The position numbers were made by a program, and so were the translations under genes. Positions 49,811 through 59,909 of a stretch of DNA of 64,000 bases are shown here, piece by piece. This DNA is from Microbacterium hominis NBRC 15708 (GTDB lineage: Bacteria > Actinomycetota > Actinomycetes > Actinomycetales > Microbacteriaceae). The notes below the pieces were generated by a model. That model was not told the origin of the DNA. It saw nothing but the letters and a program-made list of their open reading frames with translations, and searched no databases. The first letter of the stretch is position 1. Each line of letters opens with the position of its first letter. The stretch covers positions 1-64,000 of the forward strand of contig NZ_BCWI01000022.1 in NCBI RefSeq assembly GCF_001592125.1. The letters run 5' to 3'.

Positions 49811-50124
49811 GTGTGGTGAAAGTCGATGCACGACCGTGACGGCGTGATGTCCCGCGAGGACGGTTCCGACCTTCGCGGGGATGAGCTCAGGTTGCCGAAG
49901 CTCCCGCCGACCGAGCGGAGCGTCGCAACGAAGAACGATCCGCTGCTACACGTCACCCCCGCGCAGCAGGCGGACCACGCCATCCTCACGTTCCACAACC
50001 TGACGCGCGGATTCGACAGCACGGTGGTCAACGACAACCGCCCCCGGAGCCCTACACCGGAAACTCCTGTCGAGATCGACCCCGCGAGATGAGATGCGGA
50101 TGCGTTGTGCGTGGGGAGGTCAGC

Positions 50125-50258
50125 ATGAACGTCGACGCTCAGAAAGCCGACTGGAGACATCTGGTCCGCGAAATGATCGTGGACGCGACCGAGACGGCGC
50201 CTACATCTACTGTAGGTTCCCGTTCGAGATGGCCGGGATCGCCGCGATTCCACGGTAG
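50125..50258 (+). pseudogene. Frameshifted relative of the 59472 gene
   Basis: From ATG 50125, preceded by GGGGAGG, the peptide DWRHLVREMIVDATETAP closely matches DWRQAIREMIADATETDP of the protein at 59472. After about 30 codons the match moves to another frame (GAYIYCRFPFEMAG against GIYKMPCGECVVD), which stops at 50258, so a frameshift broke the gene. About 40 bases upstream, GAAACTCCTGTCGAGATCGA also resembles the DNA before the intact copy. Confidence 0.6.
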
Positions 50259-50304
50259 TTGGCAGTGGCTTCGAGCTCGATTTTCCACGCGAAATGGCAG
50301 ATTC

Positions 50305-51330
50305 TTAGCGTGTGCTTGCGAGGTCGCCCTCGACTGATACGAGGCGCAGCGATGCGACCTCATCGACACGGGCCCTGGACGAGTATGCGTCCCCGTTCAG
50401 CTCCAGGAACCAGACAGCGTCATCTCGGTCAGTGGCGTACTCACCCGCGTCTTCATCGAGGATCTCGATGCTCTCAAATTTGACGAGGCAGGTGGCCGCC
50501 GCGGCGTAGTTGATCCAGATCTCGCGGGACTTACGCTCGACCTGGACACGCTCCGCGTGGACATCGAGCGTGAGCACCTCCGAAATGTCAGCGGCGTCGA
50601 AGCCCGCCCGCTTGGCGAGTACGTGAGTGAAATCGTTCGGCGTCCCGCCTGCAAGGAGGGCTCCTTCAATAGCGTCGTGAAGCTGACGTTCCTGGATGGC
50701 GTCGAGTGCTCCCTCCTCGTCCAAGAACTGCCCCGGTACTTTGAAGTCGGCGATGCTCGCGAGGATCTGAACTTTCCACTCGACTTCCAGGCCATCAATC
50801 TCCTCGAACAGTTGACGCTGGCGCTGGGGCCCGAATGCGCGCTTGTCCGCGGACAAGAAGTACGCGTAGGGGTCCTCCGGCTCTGTGGTGAGAAGCAAGT
50901 CCAGGAAGCTGAGCCAGAGCAGGGCGTCACGGTATCCATTACCGTCGCTATCGAATGGGGCTGATCGGGCGATGGCCCGAGCTGCGATGTCCCGGTGGTC
51001 AGGCTGGGGGTAGTCGATAACCTCGGCCCCGATTTGATCAAGCCGCGCCCGCAGGTGCTTTTCGTAGTCGCGAGAGAAGACTTGTGAAGCACTGATTGCT
51101 CGCGTGACCAGCTCCCGGGCAGCCGGAGGCCACTCCTTCAATGATCTCGTCGCCGCACGTTCGCGCATCGATGCCGCGTCGCGATACCTCGCTGCCGCCT
51201 CATCAACAACCAGCTCGGAGACATACAGGTCGAGCATGCCTGCAATGACTGCATCCGCGACCGCATCCCACTGGCGTCCACGCAGTAGCGGATTGCCGAC
51301 GATCACATTGGCATCGATGAACAAGAACAC
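50305..51330 (-). CDS. PIN-domain nuclease of the ATPase/HEPN/PIN triad
   Basis: A 341-residue protein with an N-terminal PIN-like RNase domain of the DUF4935 type. The first strand FLFIDANVIVGN holds D6 and N8, further acids lie in ELVVDEAAARY and GNGYRDALLWLSFLDLL (the third PIN aspartate region), and FLSADKRAFG carries the last acidic site. Residues about 200-341 form a second domain of unknown type. PIN RNases cut RNA and serve as toxins in toxin-antitoxin and defence systems. It lies 30 bases after the HEPN gene on the same strand, third in a likely operon. Confidence 0.78.
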   Translation of the reverse strand: MFLFIDANVIVGNPLLRGRQWDAVADAVIAGMLDLYVSELVVDEAAARYRDAASMRERAATRSLKEWPPAARELVTRAISASQVFSRDYEKHLRARLDQIGAEVIDYPQPDHRDIAARAIARSAPFDSDGNGYRDALLWLSFLDLLLTTEPEDPYAYFLSADKRAFGPQRQRQLFEEIDGLEVEWKVQILASIADFKVPGQFLDEEGALDAIQERQLHDAIEGALLAGGTPNDFTHVLAKRAGFDAADISEVLTLDVHAERVQVERKSREIWINYAAAATCLVKFESIEILDEDAGEYATDRDDAVWFLELNGDAYSSRARVDEVASLRLVSVEGDLASTR

Positions 51331-51360
51331 ACCTTTACCCTAGCGACAGCGATCTTCGTC

Positions 51361-52482
51361 CTATCTGACGGCGCCGTCGCCAGACTGCAGCAGCCGAAGT
51401 TCAAGGACGCGCTGCCACTTGACCACGTCGGTTGCGTCTTCTGGCCGAAGCGTTCGCATGTGGGCGAGGCGGTTGCGGATGGGCATGATTTGTGCGCCGA
51501 AGCGACGCCAGAACGCGGCGTTGAGGCCGAGGTCTCCGATTTCCGCTCTGTCCTTCAACTGCAGCAGCTCCCCGAGCGAGAGCCACTCGAGCGGGTCTCG
51601 AAGGTGTTTGATGGTGGTCGCCGCGAGGTACGCCTCCTCTGTCGCGCGCTCCAACACCTTCTGGGTGAGGCTCGCGTTGAGGCACTGCTGCCGCCAACTC
51701 CCGCCCCACGCGGCCACCGCGCGCTGACGAATCTCGCGGCGGATGATCCGCTCGATCTTCCAGAGGCCCGCGCTGACATCGCTGAGCTGGTACTGAGGAT
51801 CCAGATCATCGGAGAGAACGTCACCGAGTGCTGACTTCAGGGGGTCGAGATGTGCAACGAAATTCCAGCTTCGACTCACGCCGTTCGGGGCGGTGATTCC
51901 GGCTCCGTCGAGAGCCTCCAGCTCTCGCGCGGAAAGCGTACTCAAGGCGCTGTCTCCGGTGAGCATGCTTTCGTAGAGGGCTCTGTCTAGCGACGCGCAA
52001 AGCTCGGGTCCGAGTTCGCTCAATGCACTTCGTAACAGCGGCGTGGGATCCGCGCCGTCCTCTACGCATGCTGGAAATCCTTCCGGCCCCTTCGATTTGA
52101 CGACTGGCGCGTGCGCGAAGCTTGCGTCATCGAGGAGCGAGCTACCCACGACCGCGGGGTACGCGATTCGAGGCGCCCTCGAGAGCAGCACGACACGGGT
52201 GCCGGCGTCGACGTCGGCGAAGACGCGTTCTCGTAACGCGCCCATCGCGACATCGGGGTTGGCAACCGCGAGAGTCTCCATCCTGTCTACGAGGAGCGTG
52301 CCTTCAACACGCTCCCAGTCGGGCTTCATGTAGTCGTGGACGGTCTGCACCCTCGGGTGCGACGAGGTCAGAGCGCGGCGGGCGGGTTCATTGGTGGACC
52401 CGAGTTGCAGGAACACCACACGCAGCTGCTCAGCCTTCTGGTGGATGAGATCCACCCATCCTGAGTAGTCGACGGCGCTCAC
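51361..52482 (-). CDS. HEPN (Swt1-like) domain protein of the triad
   Basis: A 373-residue protein. The C-terminal 110 residues form a HEPN domain with an intact ribonuclease motif R336-N-R-L-A-H341 (Rx4H) preceded by the long helices [20 protein letters not shown] and [14 protein letters not shown], most like Swt1-type HEPN modules. The N-terminal part (about 20-130) resembles a sensor with [19 protein letters not shown] and [20 protein letters not shown], of no known family. HEPN RNases are common effectors of abortive infection. The gene overlaps the ATPase gene by four bases (ATGA). Confidence 0.78.
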   Translation of the reverse strand: MSAVDYSGWVDLIHQKAEQLRVVFLQLGSTNEPARRALTSSHPRVQTVHDYMKPDWERVEGTLLVDRMETLAVANPDVAMGALRERVFADVDAGTRVVLLSRAPRIAYPAVVGSSLLDDASFAHAPVVKSKGPEGFPACVEDGADPTPLLRSALSELGPELCASLDRALYESMLTGDSALSTLSARELEALDGAGITAPNGVSRSWNFVAHLDPLKSALGDVLSDDLDPQYQLSDVSAGLWKIERIIRREIRQRAVAAWGGSWRQQCLNASLTQKVLERATEEAYLAATTIKHLRDPLEWLSLGELLQLKDRAEIGDLGLNAAFWRRFGAQIMPIRNRLAHMRTLRPEDATDVVKWQRVLELRLLQSGDGAVR

Positions 52483-54287
52483 ACCAGCTCCAAGATGACG
52501 CTCGGCTGGTATTCCCCGTCGCGCTCATGAATCAAGCCGAGATCCTTAAGTCGGCGCACGGCGACATGCTCGCTGGGGGCGAGTTCTTTGAAGTCCCCAG
52601 GGTCGTCCATCAGCAGCTCGAGCATGACTGCCTCGGTCGCGTAGTAGCGCTTGACGTGCTGGACCATCTCTTCGATGTTGCCTTGAACGCGGCTCTTCCA
52701 GTCGTCCAGTTCGCTCAGCACCGCTGAGCGGATCATGGTGCGTTGGAAGACATCCGTGGGTAGGTGTGCGACAACTGCAGAGCTGAGGTTTCGGTAGAGA
52801 TACGCGTGTCCGCCGGACGCCTCGTGGAGAGCTTCCAGCGCGCCAGGCTCGATCTGTATCCCCATCTTTCCGCCCACGGTGCTCGCGAGCTCGTCAGCTT
52901 CCTCACGTTCCAGCGGCTTCACATAGACAGCCTTGGCCCACGAGAACAGCGGGTTGGGGCGCCCATAGAGTCGACCACCTTCGACGATGGCACTGGTCAG
53001 CCCAGAGAGAACGAAGGTGAAGTTGTCGGACTCTTGAACGATGCTGCGCATCGCAGCCAGCAGCTGGGCTACGCGCGGCATATCGCCTTCTGCAATGTCG
53101 ATCCGGTCCGCGGGAGTCAGATACTCGATCTCGTCCAATAGCAGAAGAATCCGGTAGCCGTCCTTCCACAAATGCTTGAGGATAACCTGCAGAGCGTTCC
53201 TCAGCTCGAGGATGGATGGCCGATCGGGCAGCTGCGAAAGCTCCTGGGTGCGAAGCCCGTGAGTCTTTAGTTCAGCGATCAGTCGGCGGCGCAGATCGCT
53301 GACAATGTCGTCGGTGGGGTCCTCCGGTGGCGAGGGAAAAGCTTCGAGATCCATCAGCACGGTCACGATGTGATCGTCGTGGAGTTCTTCCTTCAGCTGC
53401 ATGAGGATGCTCGTCTTGCCGGACTTCCGCAGCCCGAAGAGTCCTGTCACCTGCTGGTTGAAGACATCGTCGCGCAGCGATTGCAACAAGGTGCGACGGC
53501 CAAAGAAGCTCGCCCCGAAGACCGGAGTCGTCATGTAGAAGAGATCCCGCGCGTAGATGTGGTTGCGCAGCAGCGTGATGAGGGACAGCTCATCCTCATC
53601 ATCGGTCAGGAAAGGGATGGCAAGCTTCGACGGTCGAGACCAGTCATTGAGCTTGATCGCGAGTCGCTGATCTGGCGACCACATGAAGAAGATGTCTGGC
53701 GTGACAGGCTGGTCCTTCTTCGCCACCTCGCGAGCGGCTGCCTCGAACGTACGGACCTGCAGGTCCTCGTGCGGACTGTAGAACAGCATCACTTCTCGCG
53801 TGAATCCGAAGCCAGCTTCGATTGCGCCGCTGAATCGTACGTGCACGATCACGCAGTCTTTGAAACCATCCTGTTTGCATAGTCCGGCATACACGACCTG
53901 TGACCCGAGACTACGCAGCGCGTCGAGGTGATCATTAAAGGCCGGAAACCGCTGCCCGGTCTTCTGGATGTTCTTGAGCAGATCGGGGTGACGCGGCACG
54001 GGCACTGCGCCCGCGCGCCACCCGTGCTGCCGTGACGACGGCGCAGTGGGATCGAAGGTGGGGCTGTCCACGTAGGGGTCTATGTGGTCACGGCGCATGG
54101 GCGAGGGCCGAGGTGCGGGCAGCGGTGTGCGCACTCCGAAAGTCGCTCTCACCTTCGCAGCAACTGGCGCTTCGATGGTGGATGACGGACTCTTCACGTA
54201 CTCGCCAAGGATATTCAACCGCGCAAGTACCGTTGTGGCGTCGACACCGAGCTCGCTCGCGAGTTCGTGAACTCGAATCTTGGCCAT
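52479..54287 (-). CDS. ATPase with IF-2 N-terminal-like domain (triad, first gene)
   Basis: A 602-residue protein. Residues 2-50 ([20 protein letters not shown] to [12 protein letters not shown]) are strikingly like the N-terminal domain of translation initiation factor IF-2. A proline-rich linker (52-100) and a middle domain (100-250) follow. Then comes a P-loop ATPase of the Orc1/AAA-like STAND type, with Walker A G285-LRKSGK-T292, Walker [11 protein letters not shown] (D385-E386), a sensor-like FVLSGL and a C-terminal winged helix. It is expected to sense a signal and control the HEPN and PIN proteins. ATG 54287 follows GAGGGG by 5 bases. Confidence 0.8.
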   Translation of the reverse strand: MAKIRVHELASELGVDATTVLARLNILGEYVKSPSSTIEAPVAAKVRATFGVRTPLPAPRPSPMRRDHIDPYVDSPTFDPTAPSSRQHGWRAGAVPVPRHPDLLKNIQKTGQRFPAFNDHLDALRSLGSQVVYAGLCKQDGFKDCVIVHVRFSGAIEAGFGFTREVMLFYSPHEDLQVRTFEAAAREVAKKDQPVTPDIFFMWSPDQRLAIKLNDWSRPSKLAIPFLTDDEDELSLITLLRNHIYARDLFYMTTPVFGASFFGRRTLLQSLRDDVFNQQVTGLFGLRKSGKTSILMQLKEELHDDHIVTVLMDLEAFPSPPEDPTDDIVSDLRRRLIAELKTHGLRTQELSQLPDRPSILELRNALQVILKHLWKDGYRILLLLDEIEYLTPADRIDIAEGDMPRVAQLLAAMRSIVQESDNFTFVLSGLTSAIVEGGRLYGRPNPLFSWAKAVYVKPLEREEADELASTVGGKMGIQIEPGALEALHEASGGHAYLYRNLSSAVVAHLPTDVFQRTMIRSAVLSELDDWKSRVQGNIEEMVQHVKRYYATEAVMLELLMDDPGDFKELAPSEHVAVRRLKDLGLIHERDGEYQPSVILELV

Positions 54288-55003
54288 GGATCCCCTCTCG
54301 GCATGCTCCTTTGCCAACATCTTTGCGCGCCGTTGCCCGTGAGGCGGCGCGCCATGCCCATCAGATTCCAAGGGTCTGCAAGCTCGCCAGATCCTGTCGA
54401 TCATTGCCGAAACCGCGGAGAGGATCGGCAGGTCTCCGACGCCTGGCACTTTGGTCGGGCGGTTCGGCGCGAAGCCAACAGTGCCTGCATTCTCTAGCCG
54501 GACGCTCCCGGCAAGCTGCCTCCGCCGGGAGAGGCAACGGCGTGTTCATCCGTGGTCCGCCGCTGGTTGCGGTTGTCGACGAAAGAGATCTCCGTCACGC
54601 GATACTCGATGCTGTTCATGATCGGTTGGAGCTTCCGGTCGCGAAAGTTGACGGCGACACCCCAAACGGCTGAGCCAACTCCCTCTCCGCCATGGCCTAC
54701 CGCTCCCGCGTCACGTCCAACCAAGACCCCCGCCAGACCGGCGACGCCACCGTTACGAGGGCTGACGCACGACAGCTCCGGTCGCCCTGGCGCGAAGGAG
54801 GGAGCATCACAAGGCCGACCGGCCGTGCTCAAGCTACCCAGCGAGCCACCGCCCGCGTCCCTATCGCGAACGAACTCACCCACAAGATCACATCGCCTCC
54901 ACGATCGCTCGGCCCATCGCTGCGGGTTCAGGGCCGCCGCCGGCGACCACCACGCGAGTGGGATGGACCATCCGACGCCGAAGCGGGTCACGCGATCACC
55001 GCG
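54288..55003. other. Gap of 716 bases without a supported gene
   Basis: Several open frames of 70-285 codons cross this stretch in different frames and strands, but none has a convincing ribosome site, family match or consistent composition. The promoter of the ATPase/HEPN/PIN operon should lie at its left end. A decayed gene cannot be excluded. Confidence 0.5.
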
Positions 55004-55579
55004 TCAGTCCTCGCGAGCGGGTGACTCCCTGGCCGCGTGCTCACGGATCACTTGCGCCCACTTTGAGTGTGGCCATTGCGCTTCCACGGCTGCGGTGGCC
55101 GGGTCGGCGATATCGAGTGAGCCGCGATCGTGTGTGAATTTCACTGCGCCGAGTTTGCGAAGGTGCCAAATGAAGAGGCGCATGTCCGCTCGGGTGTCCA
55201 CGCCGAAGCGGCTCGCAACCTCACGCCACAGTGGCCCCTCACCTGTGGACGCTCGTGTCGCCCGGATGAAGTCACACACCTCCTCTCGGTGCGCTTCCGC
55301 TAGCGCACCCACGTACGCCTTCACAGCCCGACGCTGCTGCAGTAGTCGATCTGCGCGGTCCGCAACGCCAGCGGGAGGCGTCCTTCCGGGAGCAGTGCTG
55401 ACGACATGAACCGCCGCCCTCCAACGCTCGCTACCCCGGAACGGACCAGCGGCCCTCAACGCGGCCCGCCATTCGTCTAGTGACGCGTCTTCCGCTGTGA
55501 ACGGTGAGCCGATGTCTTCAAGGAACGGCTGCAGGCGTGTGCGCAGTGGTGGAAGGGACCGTCCGACGTCGTTGGACAT
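55004..55579 (-). CDS. Unknown 191-residue protein divergent from the TPR-PIN gene
   Basis: A soluble, helix-rich protein of no recognised family. The C-terminal half (VCDFIRATRASTGEGPLWRE, then RADMRLFIWHLRKLGAVKFT) looks like a winged-helix fold, so it may bind DNA. ATG 55579 follows AAGGAG by 6 bases. It faces the TPR-PIN gene across 191 bases and may be its regulator or antitoxin-like partner, which is inference from position only. Confidence 0.7.
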   Translation of the reverse strand: MSNDVGRSLPPLRTRLQPFLEDIGSPFTAEDASLDEWRAALRAAGPFRGSERWRAAVHVVSTAPGRTPPAGVADRADRLLQQRRAVKAYVGALAEAHREEVCDFIRATRASTGEGPLWREVASRFGVDTRADMRLFIWHLRKLGAVKFTHDRGSLDIADPATAAVEAQWPHSKWAQVIREHAARESPARED

Positions 55580-55770
55580 TGATCGCTCCTTATTGCTCTT
55601 TCTTCCTCGCTCGTAGAGTCGCCCGCTCTTCAACGAAATCCACCCTGACCGTGGAGGTCGAATCGTAGATGTGCACACACCGAGCGTCGGTTCCACCTTC
55701 GCACGCTCAGATCCTCTCGAACTGTCGGACAACCTCGCTACTGTCAATGTCACGTGAGAGGGGGATACGA

Positions 55771-58700
55771 GTGACTGATCCGATAGGTCTCCTCACGGGG
55801 CCGGGACTGAACCTGAGCCGGTGGGGGTTTCTCCGTCTCACGCCGCACTGGCGTGCAGCCCGCACGTTGAAGCGCCACCTGCGGCAGCAGGAGTTGACCG
55901 TCAATCCGGGTCAGCTGCGCCGTGCGTTGCGCGAGAGTGGCCTGCTGGAGGCATTACAAAGCGGCAACGACGCTGCCCTTAAACGCGCCGCTGATCAACT
56001 CAAGCGCGTCGATCTCTGGGCTGGAGAGGACGTCACCCACGACGGGGAGCTGCTCGTACGTCTGGGATGGCTCGCGTACACGAGAACGTCGGACTCAAGC
56101 GCCGGCTTGACGATGCTCGCAGCCAGACTGGATCGTGCGGGGCGGGCCGGGGCCGGCGGCGCCGCGAACTCCTTCGAGTCCGTACTTGAGGCCTACTCTC
56201 TCCCGCTGAGGGAGGACATCGTCGAACTCCGAGCGACTCTCGGCGAGACTGCCGTGCGAATCGCGCGGGAGCTCAGCGGATCGGATCGGCTCGTGATCCT
56301 CGGGGACTGGAACATCAGTCCCCCGCCGTGGTTGCCGCAAGATGCCCGGCTGGCGACCTGGCTCGCTGAGCTGACCCACGCCTCGAGTTCCACCGACGGC
56401 GCCATCGCGGCCAACTGGTTTGATCGCGCGATTGAACTCGGCGGCTCACCGCGCGGATATCTGAAACTGAGACGCTTCTATGCGCACGGCGATCAGAACG
56501 ACACCAGCTTCCGAGCGGAACTCGCCGATGTCCTCGACGACCCGCTTGTTCGAGCGGTCGGGCCTACCGATGAGCCCGACAAGCGGCTGCAATCACTGGG
56601 CGCTTGGCATCCCACCACCGCCTATCAACGCGCTTTCCGCAGCATGCTCCGCACACAGTTCCTAGAGGCGCAGGGCGAGTACGACCTCGCCATCGCAGAA
56701 GGGCGCGCAGCCTTCGAGGATCATGGTCACCTCGGCGCAGGGCTGAACGCCACGGACGCGCTGCTGCGCCGCAGTTACACGGAACCGCGCCGCACTCATG
56801 GCACTGACGTTGCGCTCGCGCTGCAGATGGCAAGTACGATCCGCGCGCAGCAGATCCGTTGGGGCCTGGACAGTGGCCGCGCACTAGCCCTGTCCGTGCG
56901 CGCTCAAATGGCGTTAGCCAACACCGACGCAGCATGGGCTCTGGTGTCCCCCGACAGCGAAGCCACCGACACGGAGCGGGCTCATCAAGAAGTTCGTGAA
57001 CTGCAGGTATTGCTGCTGGTGGAGTTCGGGCGCCTCAACGACGCACGCAGGCTCATCGATGAGACCTTTCCCCGTCGACTGCTGCTGCAAGTCGACGCGC
57101 GCGAAGCGGAGCTCTCCTTCGATACAGAAACGTCGATGCGACTCTGGGCCGAGGTGGTCGATGAGACAGATGATCTCACCGAGAAGGCCTCGCTCTGTTT
57201 CCGGCTTGCCCTGCAGGGGCAGCTGCACCCATGGGTGGCGGAGATGGGTGAGCTGAACGCCGACCTCGCCGGCGAAGTCGAACTGATCGCGGAGCTGTAC
57301 GGCGGATCTCCGTCAGCTGAGCAGCGCGCACGTTCGCTGATTCAAGACAGCATGCGCGTCGCTCACGCCCTCATCGCCTGGTACATGGATAAGAGCCGCA
57401 CGGCGGAAGTTGCCCACTTCGCTGAGCGGGCCGCCGAGAAGTGGAACATCGCCGACGACTGGCTTCGCGCCGCGATCGGCCGCATTCAGTTAGGTGAACT
57501 GTCCAAAGCCGCCGCGCTCGCATCGCGCGCCCTGGCAGCTGGAGGTGCCAACTGGGGTGACCGGGAACGCGCACACAGGATTCTGATCGAGGTGGCATAT
57601 CAGTCTCGAAACTGGGTCGAAGCCGCCCTCGCGTCCGAGGGACTGCTCGCCGACATCCCGGACCACGACGACGCTCGGTGGGCTCTCATCGGCGCGCACT
57701 TTCACGCAGGCGAGCCGGAGGCCGCTTACACCTCCCTGTGCGCTCACCCCATCCCGCTGAAGCCTCGCACGCCTGCGGAGGCCACTATGTGGCTGGAGGC
57801 CTTCAAATCCTACGGAACCGACATGGCTCCGGTTTCTGACGCCGTCGATGTCATCCGACGCTTCTCCAACGACCCGCCGATTCGGTCTGCCGCTGTGGCG
57901 TCACTGGCACTCGCACCCATCCGCGAGATTTCCGACGGGTTCTCCGCAGACACAATCTTGAGCGAGCTCCAAGCGAACTACCCCGACGATCCCGGTTTCC
58001 AGATCCTCACCGACCTCGACTCAGACGACCCCGAAGAACTTCTCGATCTTCTCGATCAAGCGATGGGCCCCCACCCTGACTCCTCCGAACTGGATGAAGG
58101 TCTTGATCGCGGCACTCTCCCGATCGGGGCAGCATCCCGATTCTGGGGCAAAACCTACACCGAAGTCCTCATCCGTAGTCGGCAGCGCCCTCGCTTCATC
58201 GGCTCCCTGCAGGGCGTCGATGAGATAGCCGCGGCCAGGCGCGCCCGGGCCGAAGCACCGGTCGTTGATGCAACAGCGCTCATTACGCTCGCTCTGCTCG
58301 GCGCCGACCACTCCGCATTGATCCTGCCGGCGTTGCCGACTTTGCGCACGGCGCTCGCCCAGCTTCTTGACGCCCGCCAGGCGCAGCAGACGATGTCCAG
58401 AAGCAGCGAAGCGACCTTCGTTCCCACCAGCGGCGCCCGGTCTCGGACCTTCGTCTTCAGGGACGCTGCCACCATCGAGCGGGACGCGGAGATACTTGAC
58501 GCGCTGCTAGGACTGCTGCGTCAATCTGAGCGCGCGGATCTGCCCAACGTGCTGCCAGAGGAGCTTCATCAACTGCGGCAGCTCGATGGCGCCTGGACAT
58601 CCGCGTTGCTTCTCGCCCACGCCACCGGCACCCCCTTCTGGTGCGACGACGCCGCGACCCGACGCCTCGCTGTCGAGCTCAACATCGACGCCTTCGGCAC

Positions 58701-59289
58701 ACCCATGCTGATCGCCGCGATCGCGGAAACCGGACAGATGGGCGAAGCGGAAGCTGCGATCTCCGCGAAGCTCGTGCACGACTACGCAATCGGCGTTCCC
58801 TTCGATGCCACCACCTACGCGCTCGCGCTCGACCTCGACTCGTGGCAACCGTTAGGCACCGCAAAGGCACTGCGCCACAGCGGCGCGAGCCACCTTCCCG
58901 AGAAACTCGACCTGATCAACGCAGCCCTCGACCGCGCGGCGAAAGATTCACAGCCCGAAGCCCTCCAGGGATGGTCACAGATACTGGGTGAGTTCATTAC
59001 CGACCTCGACGTCGGAGAACGCCGAGAAGGCAACCAGATACACGTCACTCAGACGCTTCTCTCGCAACCCTGGCAAACCGCCTCCACCTTCCCGTTCGTC
59101 GCTCGCGGACTCCGCACGGCTTTCGGGGACGGCTGGCCACACGCACTCTCCTCGGCCGTCCGGCAACGGCGTCACGAGCTCGCGCGCAACTACGGTCACC
59201 CCGTCACGTCCAGCTACCTCCTCGGACTGATCCAAGGGCTGCCCGATGAAGATCGTCGAACTGCCATCGGTGTCATTCTCGAGCCGTGA
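55771..59289 (+). CDS. Large TPR protein with C-terminal PIN domain (TPR-GreAB-C-PIN type)
   Basis: A protein of about 1172 residues. The long N-terminal and central parts are helical repeats of TPR type (for example EGRAAFEDHGHLGAGLNATD and KAAALASRALAAGG). At about residues 828-985 lies a PIN-like domain, with VVDATALITLALLG (D833) and, near 956, FWCDDAATRRLAVELNIDAF, as in the PIN module of TPR-GreAB-C-PIN conflict proteins. A weak helical tail ends the protein. GTG 55771 has a strong GAGAGGGGG ribosome site 6 bases upstream and is preferred to ATG 55747. Expected role: RNA-targeting effector of a defence or conflict system. Confidence 0.78.
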   Translation: MTDPIGLLTGPGLNLSRWGFLRLTPHWRAARTLKRHLRQQELTVNPGQLRRALRESGLLEALQSGNDAALKRAADQLKRVDLWAGEDVTHDGELLVRLGWLAYTRTSDSSAGLTMLAARLDRAGRAGAGGAANSFESVLEAYSLPLREDIVELRATLGETAVRIARELSGSDRLVILGDWNISPPPWLPQDARLATWLAELTHASSSTDGAIAANWFDRAIELGGSPRGYLKLRRFYAHGDQNDTSFRAELADVLDDPLVRAVGPTDEPDKRLQSLGAWHPTTAYQRAFRSMLRTQFLEAQGEYDLAIAEGRAAFEDHGHLGAGLNATDALLRRSYTEPRRTHGTDVALALQMASTIRAQQIRWGLDSGRALALSVRAQMALANTDAAWALVSPDSEATDTERAHQEVRELQVLLLVEFGRLNDARRLIDETFPRRLLLQVDAREAELSFDTETSMRLWAEVVDETDDLTEKASLCFRLALQGQLHPWVAEMGELNADLAGEVELIAELYGGSPSAEQRARSLIQDSMRVAHALIAWYMDKSRTAEVAHFAERAAEKWNIADDWLRAAIGRIQLGELSKAAALASRALAAGGANWGDRERAHRILIEVAYQSRNWVEAALASEGLLADIPDHDDARWALIGAHFHAGEPEAAYTSLCAHPIPLKPRTPAEATMWLEAFKSYGTDMAPVSDAVDVIRRFSNDPPIRSAAVASLALAPIREISDGFSADTILSELQANYPDDPGFQILTDLDSDDPEELLDLLDQAMGPHPDSSELDEGLDRGTLPIGAASRFWGKTYTEVLIRSRQRPRFIGSLQGVDEIAAARRARAEAPVVDATALITLALLGADHSALILPALPTLRTALAQLLDARQAQQTMSRSSEATFVPTSGARSRTFVFRDAATIERDAEILDALLGLLRQSERADLPNVLPEELHQLRQLDGAWTSALLLAHATGTPFWCDDAATRRLAVELNIDAFGTPMLIAAIAETGQMGEAEAAISAKLVHDYAIGVPFDATTYALALDLDSWQPLGTAKALRHSGASHLPEKLDLINAALDRAAKDSQPEALQGWSQILGEFITDLDVGERREGNQIHVTQTLLSQPWQTASTFPFVARGLRTAFGDGWPHALSSAVRQRRHELARNYGHPVTSSYLLGLIQGLPDEDRRTAIGVILEP

Positions 59290-59471
59290 CCTTCCCCTGG
59301 CGGGCGCATGGTTGGCCGCCACGACGACAGATATGTGGAGCGCATCAGCGGGACATGGTCGCCGACCCACCGCGTTCGTGACTCGGTTCCCGGGCTCCTC
59401 CGTCGAAAACTCGTGTAGACGTCGATCACGCCAGATGAGAGGGTCTTCTGTTCGGCATGAGGAGGGTAAAC

Positions 59472-59909
59472 ATGGACGGTGACGATCGAGACGTCGACTG
59501 GCGGCAGGCGATTCGCGAGATGATCGCGGACGCAACGGAAACGGACCCCACCGAACCGGGAATCTACAAAATGCCGTGCGGTGAGTGCGTCGTCGACTTC
59601 TTCATCACTGCGGAGGGAGAAGAGCGCTGGCTCGTCGCCGGAGACGAACGCTCCTACACCAGAGAAGCCGTCGCGATCGCGCGGCATGGGGACCACCCGT
59701 GGCAACGGCTCTACCCACTCGCCGACCCAGCCCGCCACATCGCGTCACTCGCCGACGCCGGAGGCAATGTCGACCGGGTACTCAACGAGCTCATTCGGAC
59801 GATAGAGGATCGCGAAATCGAGCGAGTCGTACGTGATCGGGTCAGCATGGACCAGGAGCCGCTCGACGATGTCGCAAAGCAATTCGGGATCGACCTCGAT
59901 GAGATCTAG
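59472..59909 (+). CDS. Small acidic protein of unknown function (145 residues)
   Basis: A cytoplasmic protein, acidic (rich in D and E), of no family I can name. Near the N-terminus it reads DWRQAIREMIADATETDP; the middle has MPCGECVVDFFITAEGEERW, whose CxxC could bind metal. ATG 59472 follows GGAGG by 6 bases. A frameshifted relative with similar upstream DNA lies at 50125, on the other side of the defence-like genes. Confidence 0.75.
   Translation: MDGDDRDVDWRQAIREMIADATETDPTEPGIYKMPCGECVVDFFITAEGEERWLVAGDERSYTREAVAIARHGDHPWQRLYPLADPARHIASLADAGGNVDRVLNELIRTIEDREIERVVRDRVSMDQEPLDDVAKQFGIDLDEI

Noticed and set aside
49826..50092. Plus-strand frame of 88 codons
   Set aside because: The opposite strand is also open, no ribosome site is seen, and its end is the region that resembles non-coding DNA upstream of 59472.
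50089..50337. Full plus-strand 82-codon frame taken as an intact gene
   Set aside because: Only the first 30 codons match the relative at 59472; the rest is out of frame and overlaps the end of the PIN gene.
54494..54991. Minus-strand frame of 165 codons
   Set aside because: No ribosome site, Gly/Arg-rich, and no similarity to a known family; it overlaps other open frames of equal quality.
55669..55770. Upstream starts for the TPR-PIN protein
   Set aside because: The frame is open, but the strong GAGAGGGGG site places initiation at GTG 55771.
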